From assembly GCA_017484005.1 (NCBI GenBank), contig JAFUTY010000034.1, forward strand, positions 1-51,005: 51,005 bases of DNA, written 5' to 3'. Under the pieces are notes generated by a model. The model did no database searches. It saw nothing but the letters and a program-made list of their open reading frames with translations, and was not told where the DNA came from. Both the position numbers and the translations under genes were made by a program. Below, one piece after another: positions 19,085-28,789 of the stretch. The stretch's first letter is position 1. Each line of letters begins with the position of its first letter. Source of the stretch: Selenomonadaceae bacterium (GTDB taxonomy: Bacteria; Bacillota; Negativicutes; Selenomonadales; Selenomonadaceae).

Positions 19085-19915
19085 ATGGAAATTCTGAAGT
19101 TTTTGGCTCATTTGTTCAATAAATTGGGTGATATTAGTCTATCTACTTTTTGGAAAAGAGCTTCGGACAAGTCCAATCGAAGAAAGTCTCGACTCAAATC
19201 TAAATTTCCAAACAAATATTCAGATATTCAAGATTCACCGCAAATCATCGAGGATGTATCTCCACAAATTTTCGAGGATTCTCAAACTCCTGAGCCTCCA
19301 AAAATTCTTGGAATTCCGATCAATATTGATAGCACAGATGCATGGCGCGATCATGTGACAAAATTAAAGGACATCTCAATTTTGAATAATTTTCTCGATA
19401 ACTTCAAAAATTTATTGGAAACTCGTGACATGATTAAACGTGCTGAATCGATAAGACGAAATCTCGATGGAATTTCAGACTATGCTGATAAGAAATTCAA
19501 AGAGCCCGAGGATATCGATACTGATGCGAGTGAGGAATTTGCGGAGCGGACTGGAAAATTTGTGAAAGATCGAATTTGGGATCTGTTGCGAGCATGTAAC
19601 AGCGGGATAAAATATGATCAAGATCCCGAGAGAAATTCATTTTGGCGAGATTTTTTAAATATTTTGGAAGAATATCTGCTTTCGGTTCATGTTTATAAGC
19701 AGAATGATATCACGCCAGGATTGGATTTCTACAGCCATTCTGATTATTTTGAAGTGCCATTTCCGAAAGATACATCCGATAAAGACAAGATTGGTATCAT
19801 AGATGAAATTGAAGTCTATCCTCATATCATTCCTTATCTGGATGAGGATGGCGATCGCGAGGAACGTATACTTCGCGGAGTATGTATTGTCTTTGTCGAA
19901 CCGAAGAATCAGTAA
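19085..19915 (+). CDS. GrpE-like exchange factor candidate 1
   Basis: 276 residues from the ATG at 19085, with GGGAG upstream. A basic N-terminus and a Pro/Asp-rich linker lead to a helical region and a C-terminal beta region (IGIIDEIEVYPHIIPYLD, RILRGVCIVFV) resembling the GrpE beta-domain order. The C-terminal part is paralogous to that of the next gene: in both, an acidic stretch precedes EVE-LLP/EVYPHI, a YxDEDGD-type turn and a final RG-I/V strand. The exchange-factor role is inferred from this and from the flanking Hsp70 genes. Confidence 0.55.
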   Translation: MEILKFLAHLFNKLGDISLSTFWKRASDKSNRRKSRLKSKFPNKYSDIQDSPQIIEDVSPQIFEDSQTPEPPKILGIPINIDSTDAWRDHVTKLKDISILNNFLDNFKNLLETRDMIKRAESIRRNLDGISDYADKKFKEPEDIDTDASEEFAERTGKFVKDRIWDLLRACNSGIKYDQDPERNSFWRDFLNILEEYLLSVHVYKQNDITPGLDFYSHSDYFEVPFPKDTSDKDKIGIIDEIEVYPHIIPYLDEDGDREERILRGVCIVFVEPKNQ

Positions 19916-19931
19916 AGGTGTGATGTGAAAA

Positions 19932-21293
19932 ATGGGATGGTTTGGATTGCCATGGTGGTTCATGGATGAATACAAATCAGGCATCGTGATTGAAGTTGAA
20001 CGAAAAATCAAAATTCCTCAGATTCCTTCTTTCGACGAAATTGAACAGCGTCTATCTGAACAGATTGATCAGAGCATGGTTAATATCCGTCAAGAAATGA
20101 ATGCTGAAATCGGTCGCTCAAATGACATCATGAATCGACGAATCAAGCTCGTGGAGGATAGACTTGCAAAATCAATGAGCAATGCTTCTCCTGCGCCTGC
20201 TCAAACTTACGATTTGACGCCAATTCAAAAAGCGATAACTCAAATTCAAGCGGAACAAAGGAGCATCACTCTTCATCTTGGACAGCTTGAATCTAAGGTA
20301 AGTTCTCCTCGACAGACAGTTGCAAATACAGATCAAACAAAAATCGATGGATTAAATCGCGAGATAGACAATTTGAAAAGAGTATTGACAAATCTGTCTC
20401 AAGATCTCACATCTCTCAAAGTTGAACGCTCGAAATCAAATTCTCAAATTTCTCAACTTACTCAAGAAAATTCCGAATTGAAACAGCAGGTTGCTCGTCA
20501 AAATCAACAAATTGCGATTCAAGATCAAAGAATTTCTCGATTGGAACAATTATTGTCAAGTCTCGGAAATCAGAATGTAGCGACTTCTCCAAAACCAACA
20601 TTCAAAATTGTTTCACCGATTCAAAAGCCTATCGAAAAATCAACCGAAAAATCAATTGAAAAGCCGATTGAAAAGCCATGGATAACATCGTTTGAAATAT
20701 CAGAACCGCGAAAACCTGTTGCATTTTTCCGTGGTGACGCGATAACTATCGAAAACGAACTCTCGCGGAGCATTCAAGATCTGGACAGTTTGATAACTTA
20801 TGTGAAACAATCGCAAATCACTGATCCGGCTAGACAAAGTTTCATCAAAAATCTCGGCTGGTGCTTGGATGCATTGAGTAAACTCTATGACAAATTCAAT
20901 TTTCAAAAATACGATCTGGATGAATTGTCTGAAGAAATCACAAATCGATTTTTCAAGATTATCGGTGAAAATTTGCTCGATAATATCATGATTGGTATAT
21001 ATCGCGGCGGCAAAAACAGTGTTGGATATGAGCAATTTTTGCAGAAACTCAATCAATATCTGTCGAATTGCGGAATTTACACTCACGAAATTCTGCCTGG
21101 CGAAATGGTTGAGGGCGATTTGCTTGATGATATCGATCCGCCAATATCCAAAAAGACCTCGATAAAATCAGACGATGGAAAAGTCGGTGAAGTTGAATTA
21201 TTGCCTTATTTTATGACGTATGAAGATAGCGATGGTGATCTTGACAGTTTTCAACACCGCGGCAGAATCATTATCTTGAAATATGGAGAGTGA
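19932..21293 (+). CDS. GrpE-like exchange factor candidate 2 with long coiled coil
   Basis: 453 residues. The N-terminus is aromatic (MGWFGLPWWFMDEY) and could touch a membrane or another protein. Residues ~35-215 are mostly coiled coil. A linker of repeated IEKPIEKP/STEKSIEKP units near 235-250 follows, then a helical domain and a C-terminal beta region (GEVELLPYFMTYED, HRGRIIILKYG) that resembles the GrpE beta-domain. It sits between two Hsp70 genes. Strand continuity, short gaps and AAAGGTG before the ATG show it is part of the same transcript. Function is inferred. Confidence 0.55.
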   Translation: MGWFGLPWWFMDEYKSGIVIEVERKIKIPQIPSFDEIEQRLSEQIDQSMVNIRQEMNAEIGRSNDIMNRRIKLVEDRLAKSMSNASPAPAQTYDLTPIQKAITQIQAEQRSITLHLGQLESKVSSPRQTVANTDQTKIDGLNREIDNLKRVLTNLSQDLTSLKVERSKSNSQISQLTQENSELKQQVARQNQQIAIQDQRISRLEQLLSSLGNQNVATSPKPTFKIVSPIQKPIEKSTEKSIEKPIEKPWITSFEISEPRKPVAFFRGDAITIENELSRSIQDLDSLITYVKQSQITDPARQSFIKNLGWCLDALSKLYDKFNFQKYDLDELSEEITNRFFKIIGENLLDNIMIGIYRGGKNSVGYEQFLQKLNQYLSNCGIYTHEILPGEMVEGDLLDDIDPPISKKTSIKSDDGKVGEVELLPYFMTYEDSDGDLDSFQHRGRIIILKYGE

Positions 21294-21298
21294 ATTGA

Positions 21299-22785
21299 TT
21301 GGAAACGCTCATCGGAATCGATTTTGGGGCATGCAATATCAAGACCGCAAGACTTCGTGCTAAAAAACTAGCATTGTGCGCTTGAGTCAAAATGTCGATC
21401 AAGATTATACTCCAAACATTATACTTTATGATATGACGAAGGCTGGAAATCTGGAAATCAAAATTGGTGATTCTGCGAGAGATACGCTTGTCAATCCTAA
21501 TGTAAATCCAGAAAATGCTGTGGAATACATAAAGCGAAAATTGGAACTTGAAGAATGGGCTAAAGAAATTCCAAATCTCCAGCGAAGTCTTTCAGTAGTT
21601 GAAATTGCGACAGATATTTTTCGCGGTATCAGTGAAAAGTTGCAAGGAAAGCTGAATTGCACGGCGGAAGAACTCCATGCGATTATCACAGTTCCAGTCT
21701 GCTCTTCAGGACTTCAGCGGAGTCGAATTTATCAATCTGCAAAAGATGCTGGAATTTCTGTAGAAACCATAATCACAGAGCCATTTGCAGCGTTATTTTC
21801 AATGGAAGATTTGCTCGACGAGAATTCTGACGATGAAGTTGTGGTAGTTTTCGATTTTGGAGGATCTACGCTCGATTTGAGTTTATTGAAAATTGAGCAT
21901 GACGATGAAACTTTTGTCGAAGAATTAGCCTCGGCTGGATTAGCATATGGTGGTATTGATATTGACGAAGCGATTTTCTCCGAGATAATTGCGAAAAAAT
22001 ATTCCGAGGAAATTGGTGAAATTCAATCTCACGATGATACTCAAAATCGCGCTAAAACTTCATATGAACTTCGAAAAGTCGCGACAGAATTGAAAGAAAA
22101 ATTATTTTCAGACGACGATGAATCTATTCAGTATGGTCGAACATTTTATGGCAGTGGAGAATATTACGAATTCGAATTGACACGTCAAGAAATGGAAGAT
22201 CTATTTCAACATCAAGATTTGCGAAAAAAGATCTTTGATTTGTTGGATGATCTTTTCAGTCAAACATATCTGAATAGGAATGAAGTCACACTTGTCAAAC
22301 CATTCGGTGGAACTTCACAAATCAAGTATTTTTTGAATCTGCTAACTGAATATTTCGGAGCAGATATTTTTGATAGCGATGATTTTGAATTCGAGGATGA
22401 ATCAATCGCTGATGTTGCGGCTGGAGCAGTTCGATATCTATCTATTCGACAGAATGATAGCAACATCGAAATTATCAGCAAAATTCCTTTCAGTCTCGGA
22501 ATCGCTAGAGGAAAATTTTTCAAGAAATACATCGATTGTGCGCCGCCATATGGATATCGGACAAAACGAATTCCATTGTTATGGCAGGATTTGAAAGATA
22601 ATGAATATCAAGTATCAGTCTATCAAGCGTTTGCTGATACCGAGAATTTGGAAATCGAAGGGCAAAATGGTGCAGTCTACGTTGGAAAAGTGACTGTAAA
22701 TCCAGATTTGTATCAATCGAAGGATGGAATTTTGCTCGAAATGGAAATGATTGATAGCGGCACGCTCAAAATGATTTTCTCTTAA
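21299..22785 (+). pseudogene. Divergent Hsp70-like ATPase with a frameshift near the start
   Basis: The TTG at 21299 opens a frame with LIGIDFGACNIKTARLRAKK, a phosphate-1 motif, but it stops at 21383. The Hsp70 body (from about 21368) is in another frame. Adding one A to the six-A run at 21362-21367 joins them as AKKTSIVRLSQN. The body shows ITEPFAALFS, VVFDFGGSTLDLSLL near 184 and a degenerate adenosine motif KPFGGTSQIKYF near 331, with Phe where Ala/Gly is usual. As written, only a GTG at 21376 without phosphate-1 could start the body, and such a product could not bind ATP normally. An in-frame tail follows the TAA at 22783. Confidence 0.75.
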
Positions 22786-22864
22786 ATGAAAGATTCGGAA
22801 CTGCAGGAAATCGAGACGCAAGTTATCAATCTGAAAAGTTTGGAGAATTAAGGAGGTTGATAAG

Positions 22865-23692
22865 ATGGATGAACGTGGGGAACAACTCGAGGAGCTCCAT
22901 GGTTATGCTGGCAAGTTATTGGAAGAAATGCGCAATCCGGATTTAATTGATCTTTTGCAGGAGACGACAACTCACTTGCATGATATCGCCATTGAATATT
23001 CTCGAGAGGCTGATTCATGGCGGGACAAATATGAGGAGTCTGAAAAACGGAATCGCGATTTACAAAATACAGTTGATATTTTGACGGATCAAAATACTCG
23101 TTTGCGCAATGATCTTGAGGATCAAACGGAAAAAATTCGAGCATTGGATCAAGATTTGAGTCGAAATTTCCAAACTAAACTCGATGAGCTTCGTGAGTAT
23201 CGAGATAGAGAGATCTTTGATTACAATCAAAAAGTGCGATCAATGATTGAGGCTCAACAGTATTTAGCGGATGAAAAATCTAAATATGAGCAATTGAATC
23301 GCGATCTGGAAAATGCAAAAAGAGAATCGGAAGAAAAGCGCGATGAATATGATCATTTGATTAGAGATAATCAATCGAAATTGGAGGATTATGATCGTCT
23401 GTGTGAAGTTGAACGAAACGCTGAGCAAAGAATCAACGATACAATTCAAGATGCAAATTCAAAAATTCAATCTGCAAATGATGAACGTGATTCATGGAAA
23501 CAAAAATTTTTCGAGGAACAGGGAAAACGTGAGGGATTGGAACAGGAACTTGCAAATTTGAAAAATCAATTGCAAGCAAATTCGAATCATGAAAATGGTG
23601 AGAATATGCAACCAAATTCTTCAGAAACACCGGTGGAAAATCAGGAAGATAGTTCTAATTCTGATGAATCTCACAGCTTTAGAGCTCAATGA
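22865..23692 (+). CDS. Long coiled-coil protein
   Basis: 275 residues, ATG behind a perfect AGGAGG. Almost the whole chain (~15-230) is a charged coiled coil rich in Asp, Arg, Glu and Gln; the last 40 residues are a Ser/Asn/Glu-rich tail. No GrpE-like beta-domain is visible at the end, unlike the other three coiled-coil genes here. It may scaffold the two Hsp70 proteins encoded after it. Its stop overlaps an in-frame ATG of the next gene. Confidence 0.65.
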   Translation: MDERGEQLEELHGYAGKLLEEMRNPDLIDLLQETTTHLHDIAIEYSREADSWRDKYEESEKRNRDLQNTVDILTDQNTRLRNDLEDQTEKIRALDQDLSRNFQTKLDELREYRDREIFDYNQKVRSMIEAQQYLADEKSKYEQLNRDLENAKRESEEKRDEYDHLIRDNQSKLEDYDRLCEVERNAEQRINDTIQDANSKIQSANDERDSWKQKFFEEQGKREGLEQELANLKNQLQANSNHENGENMQPNSSETPVENQEDSSNSDESHSFRAQ

Positions 23693-23709
23693 AAAGGGGA
23701 TTTTGTCAA

Positions 23710-25767
23710 ATGAAAAGTGTGACAATTGGAATTGATCTTGGCACAACGAATACCTTGGCTTGCTACATGAAAAAAAGGAAACCGACTCTGATTAAATTCG
23801 ACGGCGGCGACAAAATGCTTCCATCGGCATTGTACGTCGATAAAAATGGTAGCTATATCATTGGACAGAATGCAAAATCCATTGGAAAAAGTGATCCTCA
23901 AAATTTGATTCGCTCGTCAAAAACATTCATGGGCGATCCAAATAAAAAATGGGAATGTCGCGGAAAATCTCTAAATCCAACGGATGTTGCTACCGAGATT
24001 TTGAAAAAAGTCAAGGCAACTGTTATAAAAAAATTGAAATTGGAAGATAATACAGTTATCAAAGCAGTCATCACTGTGCCGGCGTATTTTAATGGAAAAC
24101 AAAAAACTGAAACGCAAAATGCTGGCAAGCGAGCGGGATTCGAAGTCATTAGAATCATTACTGAGCCGATGTCTGCAGCGGTTGCAGCGGGACGCGAGAA
24201 AGAATTGAGCGGCAAAATTCTAGTCATTGATATCGGTGGCGGAACATACGATCTATGCATTCTTGAAGCAGATCCGACAAAAGGTGATTATACTGTTATT
24301 GATATTGACGGCGATCGTCATTTGGGCGGAGATGATTTCGACAGTAATTTCAATCAATATTTTTTGGAACGATTAAGTGGAAAGACTGGAATGGATTTCT
24401 CATCTCAAAAAGCGTCGGGATTGGATTCAGTTCAATATGACTCTGCAGCTGGACGTCTGAAAGATGAAGTCGAGAAAACAAAAATTGCATTGTCTGATAA
24501 CGTTGATAGCGAAGTCAGCCTTCCAAATCTCTTTCAATTCAAAGGATCGCCTTACACTTTTGATATCGAAGTTGAGCGCGATCAATTCGATGATGCTTGT
24601 CAAAATATCTATGACAAAATCACGACGCGATTGAAAAATTTTTTGAATAAGCAACAATTCTCGGTTGACGCTATCGATAACATCATTTTAGCGGGCGGAA
24701 GTTGCTACATTCCGCGAATTCGTGAGGATATCGAAAAGCTTGTCAATCGAAAGGTAGACACTGAATTGACGCTCGATACTTTGGTCGTTATCGGTGCATG
24801 TATCGTTGCAGATTATGAGTCAAGCGGTATACAGACTAAAGGTAAATTTCAAGATATCATTTCTCACTCGTTGGGAGTTGAAATCATTGACGATAGTGGC
24901 AATTCGATATTGTCAAAGATTCTTTTGAAGGGCGAGCAATATCCATGCGAGCGAACTCGTGTTTATACAACATCTATCGACAATCAGACGAGTGTTGATA
25001 TTAACATCTATGAAACTGGTAGCGATGTTGAAGATGTCTTGGATATTCAATACCACGATTTTCGCGGAAGTGTCACATTGGATGGAATTCCTCCCGCTGA
25101 AAAAGGCAAGCCAGCTATCAATGTAACTTTCAGTTTTGATAAGAGTCAAGATCTGAAAGTCACTGTCGAAGATCAAGAAACTCACGTTCGAAAGCAACTT
25201 GTGATTCGCGACAATCAAAAAATGGATATCAAGCCGAAACAATTGCCAGTTGATTTTATGTTGTTGCTCGATACATCTGGAAGTATGTCTGGAACTCCTT
25301 TGAAAGAGGCTAAAAAAGCTTGCAATGCTCTCGTCGATGAAATTATCGATTTGTCAGTTCATCGATTGGGATTGGTTCAATTCGAATCTCAAGCTAGATT
25401 GTTATTGTCGCTCGTGCAGGATAAGCAGGCTATACATCAAGCGATCAATAGCATGTCTGCTGACGGTGGGACAAATATGTTTGACGCCTTCCAATTGGCT
25501 GATAACGCTTTGAGATCTAGCACGAATGGTAAAGTTGTCATCATGGTTTCAGACGGCGATCCTTTTGATCCTGATAGGACATTGCAAAAAGTCGCATCGA
25601 TGCAAAATGCTGGTGCGAAAATTATTGCTATCGGCGTTGGAAATAACATGAATGAACATTTTTTGAAACAATTGGCGGGAAATGGACTCTATTATACTAT
25701 CAGAAATATGAGTGAGTTGGAGGCAACTTTCCGCACAGCAATTCCAGCTATAATGGAAAAGATGTAA
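23710..25767 (+). CDS. DnaK-like Hsp70 fused to a von Willebrand A domain
   Basis: 685 residues. Residues 1-~375 form the most DnaK-like ATPase here: GIDLGTTNTLACY, AVITVPAYFN, TEPMSAAVAAG, VIDIGGGTYDL near 172 and IILAGGSCYIPRI near 325, all intact. A short beta-rich substrate-binding-like region follows (SHSLGVEIID, then ~430-495). Residues ~515-685 are a von Willebrand A domain with a complete metal site: DTSGSMSG, GGTNMFDA and VSDGDP. Such domains bind protein partners through Mg2+, so the chaperone may be directed to a fixed target. ATG at 23710 is preferred over 23689 because AAGGGGA precedes it. Confidence 0.85.
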   Translation: MKSVTIGIDLGTTNTLACYMKKRKPTLIKFDGGDKMLPSALYVDKNGSYIIGQNAKSIGKSDPQNLIRSSKTFMGDPNKKWECRGKSLNPTDVATEILKKVKATVIKKLKLEDNTVIKAVITVPAYFNGKQKTETQNAGKRAGFEVIRIITEPMSAAVAAGREKELSGKILVIDIGGGTYDLCILEADPTKGDYTVIDIDGDRHLGGDDFDSNFNQYFLERLSGKTGMDFSSQKASGLDSVQYDSAAGRLKDEVEKTKIALSDNVDSEVSLPNLFQFKGSPYTFDIEVERDQFDDACQNIYDKITTRLKNFLNKQQFSVDAIDNIILAGGSCYIPRIREDIEKLVNRKVDTELTLDTLVVIGACIVADYESSGIQTKGKFQDIISHSLGVEIIDDSGNSILSKILLKGEQYPCERTRVYTTSIDNQTSVDINIYETGSDVEDVLDIQYHDFRGSVTLDGIPPAEKGKPAINVTFSFDKSQDLKVTVEDQETHVRKQLVIRDNQKMDIKPKQLPVDFMLLLDTSGSMSGTPLKEAKKACNALVDEIIDLSVHRLGLVQFESQARLLLSLVQDKQAIHQAINSMSADGGTNMFDAFQLADNALRSSTNGKVVIMVSDGDPFDPDRTLQKVASMQNAGAKIIAIGVGNNMNEHFLKQLAGNGLYYTIRNMSELEATFRTAIPAIMEKM

Positions 25768-25796
25768 ATTTTCAATGAAAATAGAGGTGTACACAA

Positions 25797-28781
25797 TTGG
25801 GGGATCAGAAAAAGAAGGAACATGACTGGTCAGCTCTATTGATCGCTGGAAAACCTGCCAACAAACATCGATTGGAGCTCAAAAAAATCAAGGAAAAATT
25901 GGAAGAATTGGAAATTGATATCGGTGAATTTACATTCGATACAGAATCTGATTTTCGCGATTTTGTCTTGGCAAAAAACACTCCTGGCGATGATATCGAA
26001 GAATTTTTGAAAAAAAGTCTGACTGAGGCGAACATCGAATTCAATGATAAAGCTTTCCGACGTCTGGATAAAACTGGATATTTGGATTTATTCTTTGACG
26101 TATTTACTCTCGGATTGGAAGAGGATAATTCATCGAATCAAGTCGATCCGTCAACAAATCCCTCGAATGATGTTCAAAATTCAGAGCAAATTGAAGATCA
26201 AAATCCAGCTCAAAACGAAGATCAAATCGAAAATCAAGATGTTTCGAAAGATCAAGTTGCGCCATTCGATATGGAAGAAATGGATTATATTTACAAGACT
26301 GGGAACAAAACTGGGAACAAAGCAGTAATTAATTCAATCAGTTATATGGATTTCACAATAACTGATCAGATTCCAGTTAGAGCTCAAGACAATTTTTCAT
26401 TGCGATTTCGAAATGGCGCACCGAGTGTCACATATAGCCGAGTTGCATTGTTCAACACATCGCTACAAAAAACTGTAGCAATTGGACATCTTGAAGAAAT
26501 TGGAAATGAGCCGAAGTTGGTATTTGCATCGGAAGATATTGATTACAAATCCATTCAGAAAAATCGTAATCACGAGATAATACTGTTTCCGAAAGATAAA
26601 ACTGACAAGAAATTTTATGCTATAGCGTGTAAATTGGGCTTTCGAAATTTGGAGGAAGCAAAGCGCACTTTATGCATAGATTTCGGCACGAGCAATACAA
26701 CCGCTGGAAGTTATGGAATTCTTGACGAGCAAGCTAATCAGCCGGAGATTGTCAAATTCCCTGATGTTACAGATCCAAACAATACGACGCGACAAATGAT
26801 TCCGACTTTGGTTTACATCGATTCTTGCGAAGATGGAAAAGAGATTCGATACGCCTTTGGTTATGATGCTAAAAAGCGAATCATTGACGATCATTTCGAG
26901 AGTAAAGCCACAGTTTTCCATGAAATCAAAAGCTGGATCAACGATTTGGATAAAGAAGAAGAGATTTTCGATTCGCAAGGCAACAATGCAAGAGTTCGTC
27001 GCGAGGATGTTATCAAAGCATATTTAAGCCATGTCATTGCTCTATCGGAACAATATTTTCACAAGCGATTTAGATATCTTCATTTTTCCGCGCCAGTGAA
27101 ATTGAAAACCAGTTTTTTGAACAAAATGCAAGAGATGTTTCCAAAGCCAAATTACATCGTTCAAAGAGCGGAATTGAGTTTGGATGAGGGCATCGCGATT
27201 GTCTATAATCATATTGCCAAGAGAATTAAGAATATGCAAAGCGGACAATCTGAAACTGTTTTTGTCATTGATTGTGGCGGTGGCACGACTGATTTGGCAA
27301 AATGTGAATATAGTTATACCACGGCTAGCATGGGCAATGGGAAAAAGATTCTATCTATCAAAACAAGTTTTGAAAATGGAGATTCTTCTTTCGGTGGAAA
27401 CAATATTACATATAGAATCCTGCAACTTCTGAAAATCAAAATTGACGCTTATCTTCAGCATGAATCTAATCCTGAAATCCAAGCAAATCCTGATATGTTG
27501 GAAATTCTGCCGAGCAATGAAATCGATATCATGTCGAGATTGGATGACGCTGTTGAAATTCAAAAAGATCGTTCAAATAGCATAGATCCAGAAAATCTCG
27601 ATGAAAAATCTGAGATTGTGTCAATTTTTAATGAGAAACAATCGCTGTACAAAGATTTCATCGAAAAATATGAGACGGCTGAAAAACATATTCCGACGCG
27701 TCACCAAGATACTAATGACAATTATGATAAGCAATGTATGCATCGAAATTTCAATTATCTTTGGCAGATGGCGGAAGCGATCAAAATTGAATTTTACAAG
27801 TCGTCAAGCACTGTTGCGGTGAATTTTGGAAAGGAAGAGGATCGCAAAATCTGTATCGGCGGACAAGATGATTATTATCTTTATGTCCGCGAAAATGAAA
27901 ATTCTTTTTTGGAGCAGAAAAATGCTCCTCTCGGAAATATTGAAATCACGATCAAGGAAATCAATCGAATCATTTGTCCAGATATTTACGCGCTGTTGAG
28001 TATTTTATTGGGCGAATATGACGATAAAACGTTGCAGGAAGTCAATTATTACAAGCTTTCAGGACAGTCTTGCAACATCATGCTTTTCCACGATCTGATG
28101 AAAGAATTTGTGCCTGGGCGAAATATCCGTCGCAACACTCAAAATCTGAGTAAAGATGGCAAGGATGAGGATCGAACTGACGAATTGAAAATCGCTTGTC
28201 TCGAGGGAAGCATTTGCTATCTTATGGATAAAGAGTTTGGATATATCAAGCCAGAAATCGAAATGGCGTCGCCGAGAATGGTTTATGAAATCTATGAAGA
28301 TGGTGAGAATCGGGCGGCACTTGATAAAAATAATGCGCGATTGATACGCAAATTTTCCTCTGCGCGAAGAATTCATTTCACCGTCCGCGATGTTTATGGG
28401 CAGGAAAAAAACAGTGTTCTTTACAATTTCGAATTTGGTGAAAAAAATCGTGAGGATCTGAATCTCGAAACTACATTGAGAAAGCGGCTTGAAGACAATA
28501 CATGTTGGAGCAGGGAGGATATTCAAAAATTGATCATTGATCCTCTGCGGAATATCAAGCTTCAAGAAAGTAAAAACGGCAATGACAGTGATAATTTTGA
28601 GCAATGTATTTTCTTGTTTCCGGCGAAAGATGGCTATGGTTTTCGAATTTATCAGGTGCGCGTCAGTTCTAACAATTCCAGAATGGTATATTCACTGATT
28701 AAAAATCGGTCGAATGACAATACTGACGGGGAATATCACAGTTTCGAGAAAATGGCGTCTTTCTTCGATGGGACGAGGTAG
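25797..28781 (+). CDS. Large Hsp70-like ATPase with acidic N-terminal extension
   Basis: 994 residues from a TTG with GAGGTG upstream. The first 290 residues are not ATPase: a charged helical part, a Gln/Asn/Asp-rich linker (~110-150) and a small beta-rich part (~175-280). The Hsp70/actin core follows: LCIDFGTSNTTAG near 293, VFVIDCGGGTTDLAK near 488, and KLSGQSCNIMLFHDLMKEF near 752, which fits the adenosine motif. Large inserts lie between the motifs. It resembles the 1035-residue protein at the left end of the array in size and design, so the locus is bracketed by two outsized Hsp70s. Confidence 0.8.
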   Translation: MGDQKKKEHDWSALLIAGKPANKHRLELKKIKEKLEELEIDIGEFTFDTESDFRDFVLAKNTPGDDIEEFLKKSLTEANIEFNDKAFRRLDKTGYLDLFFDVFTLGLEEDNSSNQVDPSTNPSNDVQNSEQIEDQNPAQNEDQIENQDVSKDQVAPFDMEEMDYIYKTGNKTGNKAVINSISYMDFTITDQIPVRAQDNFSLRFRNGAPSVTYSRVALFNTSLQKTVAIGHLEEIGNEPKLVFASEDIDYKSIQKNRNHEIILFPKDKTDKKFYAIACKLGFRNLEEAKRTLCIDFGTSNTTAGSYGILDEQANQPEIVKFPDVTDPNNTTRQMIPTLVYIDSCEDGKEIRYAFGYDAKKRIIDDHFESKATVFHEIKSWINDLDKEEEIFDSQGNNARVRREDVIKAYLSHVIALSEQYFHKRFRYLHFSAPVKLKTSFLNKMQEMFPKPNYIVQRAELSLDEGIAIVYNHIAKRIKNMQSGQSETVFVIDCGGGTTDLAKCEYSYTTASMGNGKKILSIKTSFENGDSSFGGNNITYRILQLLKIKIDAYLQHESNPEIQANPDMLEILPSNEIDIMSRLDDAVEIQKDRSNSIDPENLDEKSEIVSIFNEKQSLYKDFIEKYETAEKHIPTRHQDTNDNYDKQCMHRNFNYLWQMAEAIKIEFYKSSSTVAVNFGKEEDRKICIGGQDDYYLYVRENENSFLEQKNAPLGNIEITIKEINRIICPDIYALLSILLGEYDDKTLQEVNYYKLSGQSCNIMLFHDLMKEFVPGRNIRRNTQNLSKDGKDEDRTDELKIACLEGSICYLMDKEFGYIKPEIEMASPRMVYEIYEDGENRAALDKNNARLIRKFSSARRIHFTVRDVYGQEKNSVLYNFEFGEKNREDLNLETTLRKRLEDNTCWSREDIQKLIIDPLRNIKLQESKNGNDSDNFEQCIFLFPAKDGYGFRIYQVRVSSNNSRMVYSLIKNRSNDNTDGEYHSFEKMASFFDGTR
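26298..26321 (+). repeat. 12-bp perfect tandem duplication inside the large Hsp70 gene
   Basis: The unit ACTGGGAACAAA occurs twice head to tail and keeps the frame, giving TGNKTGNK in the linker before the beta-rich part. Confidence 0.9.
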
Positions 28782-28789
28782 GATGAATC

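Noticed and set aside
20637..20680. Short repeated units as a CRISPR or iteron array
   Set aside because: These are in-frame codon repeats for IEKP/STEK in a protein linker, without spacers of constant length.
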